In this document: piece after piece, positions 63,421 to 64,000 of the stretch
Numbering within the stretch: the first letter of the stretch is position 1
Layout of the letters: each line of letters starts with the position of its first letter
Assembly: GCA_963969595.1 (NCBI GenBank)
Contig: OZ018417.1
Span: 18,602,501 to 18,666,500 of the forward strand
DNA from: Neckera pumila
Lineage: Eukaryota; Streptophyta; Bryopsida; Hypnales; Neckeraceae
Direction of reading: 5' to 3'
Length of the DNA stretch: 64,000 nucleotides
The notes under the pieces: model-generated
The model's input: the letters and a program-made list of their open reading frames with translations, nothing else
What the model was told of the DNA's origin: nothing
Databases searched by the model: none
Made by a program: the position numbers and the translations under genes

Positions 63421-64000
63421 CACTACAAGAAAACGGGTATTTTATGACTGCAAAAATATGACCGGAGATGACTGGTGACTACTCGTAATCATATTCTTGG
63501 AGGCCAATACCTTGGTGAAAAATACAACTGCAAAATATGACTGCCAGTCATTCTTTGGCCTTGTACCTCATGGGCGTATACTATATACCCGTTGGGAATG
63601 CGAAAATACTCTGTAGGGAACGACAGGGAACATGTTTGGGAACGTTGAGTCATATTGCGAGTCATATTTTTGCTAGAGTCATATTTTGCAGTCACATCTC
63701 TATGGTCGTGACATTTTTTCTTTCGGGACAGCCCAAAGGAAATTTGGGCGGGCAGTCGTATTTTGGTGTTAGTCATATTTTGCAGTCATTTTTCTATGGT
63801 AGTGACATTTTTTTTCTTTTAGGGCAGCCAAGGGAAATTTGGGCGGGTAGTCATATTTTTGCCTTAGTCATTTTTGCAGTCATATTTTTTTGTCAGTCAT
63901 ATTTTGTAGTTACATTTTTTTGTTAGTAAATTTTATTTCTTTTGGGGTAGACTAAGGGAAAGGTGTGCAATCTAAGATGGCCCTCTTGTATTCCTTTGGG
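63421..64000. mobile_element. Terminus of a CACTA (En/Spm) element, cut by the window edge
   Basis: Starts with CACTACAAGAAAAC, the canonical plant CACTA terminus. It is followed by many subterminal AGTCATATTTTGCAGTCAT-like motifs, which in this superfamily bind transposase. Two ~100-bp tandem units (about 63671-63770 and 63771-63870) each hold GACATTTTTT..CTTT..GGGCAGCC and GGAAATTTGGGCGGG. The open frame across them is repeat-derived. The other end lies outside the window. Confidence 0.8.

Noticed and set aside
63537..63926. 129-codon plus-strand frame
   Set aside because: Made of repeated subterminal units of a CACTA element; the translation simply repeats.

Overview
This is a nuclear window from a land plant. 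It is AT-rich and gene-poor, with GT-AG introns, a mitochondrial ATP synthase beta gene, a plastid-targeted protein gene and canonical plant CACTA transposon ends. Low gene density, short introns and a Replitron remnant suggest a bryophyte, possibly a moss, but the sequence alone does not fix the lineage. One 200-base run of N (47339-47538) is an assembly gap.

Three genes can be built exon by exon. TSR2 (21775-22964, +, 4 exons) encodes a pre-rRNA-processing protein of the small ribosomal subunit pathway. ATP2 (29445-32796, +, 6 exons) encodes the catalytic beta subunit of mitochondrial F1-ATPase. Convergent to it, 36044-34633 (-, 3 exons) encodes a plastid protein resembling Arabidopsis At4g13200. 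A fourth, tentative minus-strand gene of unknown function lies at 42751-41445, with further exon-like segments upstream. These genes sit in islands of higher GC and do not form an operon or an obvious pathway.

Everything else is mostly repetitive. 1-9 kb: AT-rich spacer, a ~110-bp satellite-like array and elements with CCCCTAAAGG ends. 9.4-11.5 kb: a broken HUH/Y1 Rep gene of Replitron type with a GC-rich repeated upstream region. 11.8-16.3 kb: minisatellites and an unrecognised degraded reading frame. 16.5-20.3 kb: three long imperfect palindromes in a row. 25.3-29 kb: the satellite again, a nested insertion, a fold-back element and an intact-looking TTAA-flanked element. 37-47 kb: several MITE families, some inside the tentative gene. 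47.5-49.5 kb: an unrecognised purine-rich segment with three hairpins sharing one arm motif. 49.5-64 kb: fold-back copies, direct repeats, seven more TTAA-flanked elements or termini, a pogo-like MITE, a CACTA-type MITE and, at the right edge, the end of a CACTA element with subterminal repeats.

The most interesting signal is the repeated ~0.6-0.9 kb element with ends TTAA-CCCCTAAAGG...CCTTTAGGGG-TTAA. It looks like a non-autonomous piggyBac-type family, present in more than ten full or partial copies in 64 kb. Coordinates of repeats come from reading by eye and may be off by a few bases; the splice sites were checked for phase.
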